Assembly (NCBI GenBank): GCA_052038485.1
Contig: JBQGCL010000173.1
Coordinates: 1 to 64,000, forward strand
Direction of reading: 5' to 3'
Origin: JACVRW01 sp052038485
GTDB lineage: Bacteria; Actinomycetota; Thermoleophilia; Solirubrobacterales; Thermoleophilaceae
Length of the DNA: 64,000 nucleotides
The notes beneath the pieces were generated by a model. That model searched no databases and had not been told where the DNA came from. It saw only the letters and a list, made by a program, of their open reading frames with translations. This document shows, one piece after another, positions 63,807-64,000 of this stretch; position 1 is the first letter of the stretch; each line of letters opens with the position of its first letter. The position numbers and the translations under genes are program-made.

Positions 63807-64000
63807 ATGGACCTCGACCAGGAGATCGACCGCCTCTACGGAACGCCGCTCGACGAGTTCGTGCACGAGCGCGACGAGCTGGCCCGGAGGCTGACGCGCG
63901 AGGGCGACCGCGAGTCGGGTACGCGCGTCAAGTCGTTGCGCAAGCCGACGGTCGGGGCGTGGGCGCTCAACCAAGCGGTGCGGCGGCGGCGCGCCGATAC
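63807..64000 (+). CDS. uncharacterised protein, N-terminal part (3' end outside window)
   Basis: The first 64 residues (MDLDQEIDRLYGTPLDEFV, then VKSLRKPTVGAWALNQAV) resemble a group of uncharacterised actinobacterial proteins with a short charged N-terminus followed by a helical part. The segment is too short for a function. It is divergent from the zinc-ribbon gene and has a -10 element seven bases upstream. Confidence 0.6.
   Translation, partial: MDLDQEIDRLYGTPLDEFVHERDELARRLTREGDRESGTRVKSLRKPTVGAWALNQAVRRRRAD

Overview
The window is about 70% GC, almost wall-to-wall coding on both strands, and starts and ends inside genes. The mix of genes (two WS/DGAT-type acyltransferases, a phasin-like protein, a beta-ketoadipate pathway, TadE-like proteins, an F420-type nitroreductase-fold protein, a MmpL transporter, NHEJ enzymes, ATG/GTG/TTG starts with frequent 4-base ATGA/GTGA overlaps) points to a high-GC actinobacterium, most likely of the Thermoleophilia/Solirubrobacterales type. 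That placement is inference from gene content; no rRNA, tRNA, CRISPR, insertion sequence or integrase was found.

Layout. 1-8097: end of a large PfaA-like polyketide/fatty acid synthase (ketoreductase plus dehydratase), then a 1867-residue eukaryote-style single-chain acyl-CoA carboxylase and an Sfp-type phosphopantetheinyl transferase. 8094-9706: a coupled kinase/HAD phosphatase pair. 9823-20709: a small membrane protein, an FAD oxidoreductase, adhE coupled to one WS/DGAT, a divergent WS/DGAT - kinase-like - aminotransferase operon, an alpha/beta hydrolase and a phasin-like protein. 21033-23766: two TadE-like proteins with a TadZ/CpaE-like partner, a membrane protein and uppP. 23820-31406: protocatechuate branch of aromatic catabolism (pobA, CoA-ligase-like gene, gntR, pcaHGBC) with a divergent MFS transporter. 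31537-38824: enoyl-CoA hydratase, ABC exporter, metallopeptidase, SDR, YjbQ, 2-hydroxyacid dehydrogenase, a secreted protein and an M24 peptidase. 38806-44822: LtrA, ParB-like protein, ion channel, secreted M28 peptidase, deazaflavin-type protein, a truncated SnoaL-like gene and an HD-GYP protein. 44857-52623: MmpL - GH13 glucosidase - complete sugar ABC importer operon. 52713-58748: DJ-1/PfpI, amine oxidase, two envelope proteins, NAD-dependent epimerase, CDF transporter. 58751-61034: LigD split into three genes (PE, ligase, polymerase). 61079-64000: a primary-type sigma factor, YihY/BrkB, DUF2294, zinc ribbon, and an unfinished gene.

How the genes fit together. The strongest theme is unusual lipid metabolism: malonyl-CoA supply, a multidomain synthase and its activating enzyme at the left end, then storage-lipid acyltransferases, an alcohol-forming AdhE and a granule-type protein. 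A second module turns 4-hydroxybenzoate into beta-ketoadipate enol-lactone. A third couples a lipid exporter of the MmpL type to an alpha-glucoside importer and hydrolase, which resembles mycobacterial trehalose-glycolipid export and trehalose recycling. Regulation looks compact: many genes have a TAnnnT -10 element only 6-10 bases before the start codon, which suggests leaderless or near-leaderless mRNAs, and two divergent gene pairs start on the same CATG.
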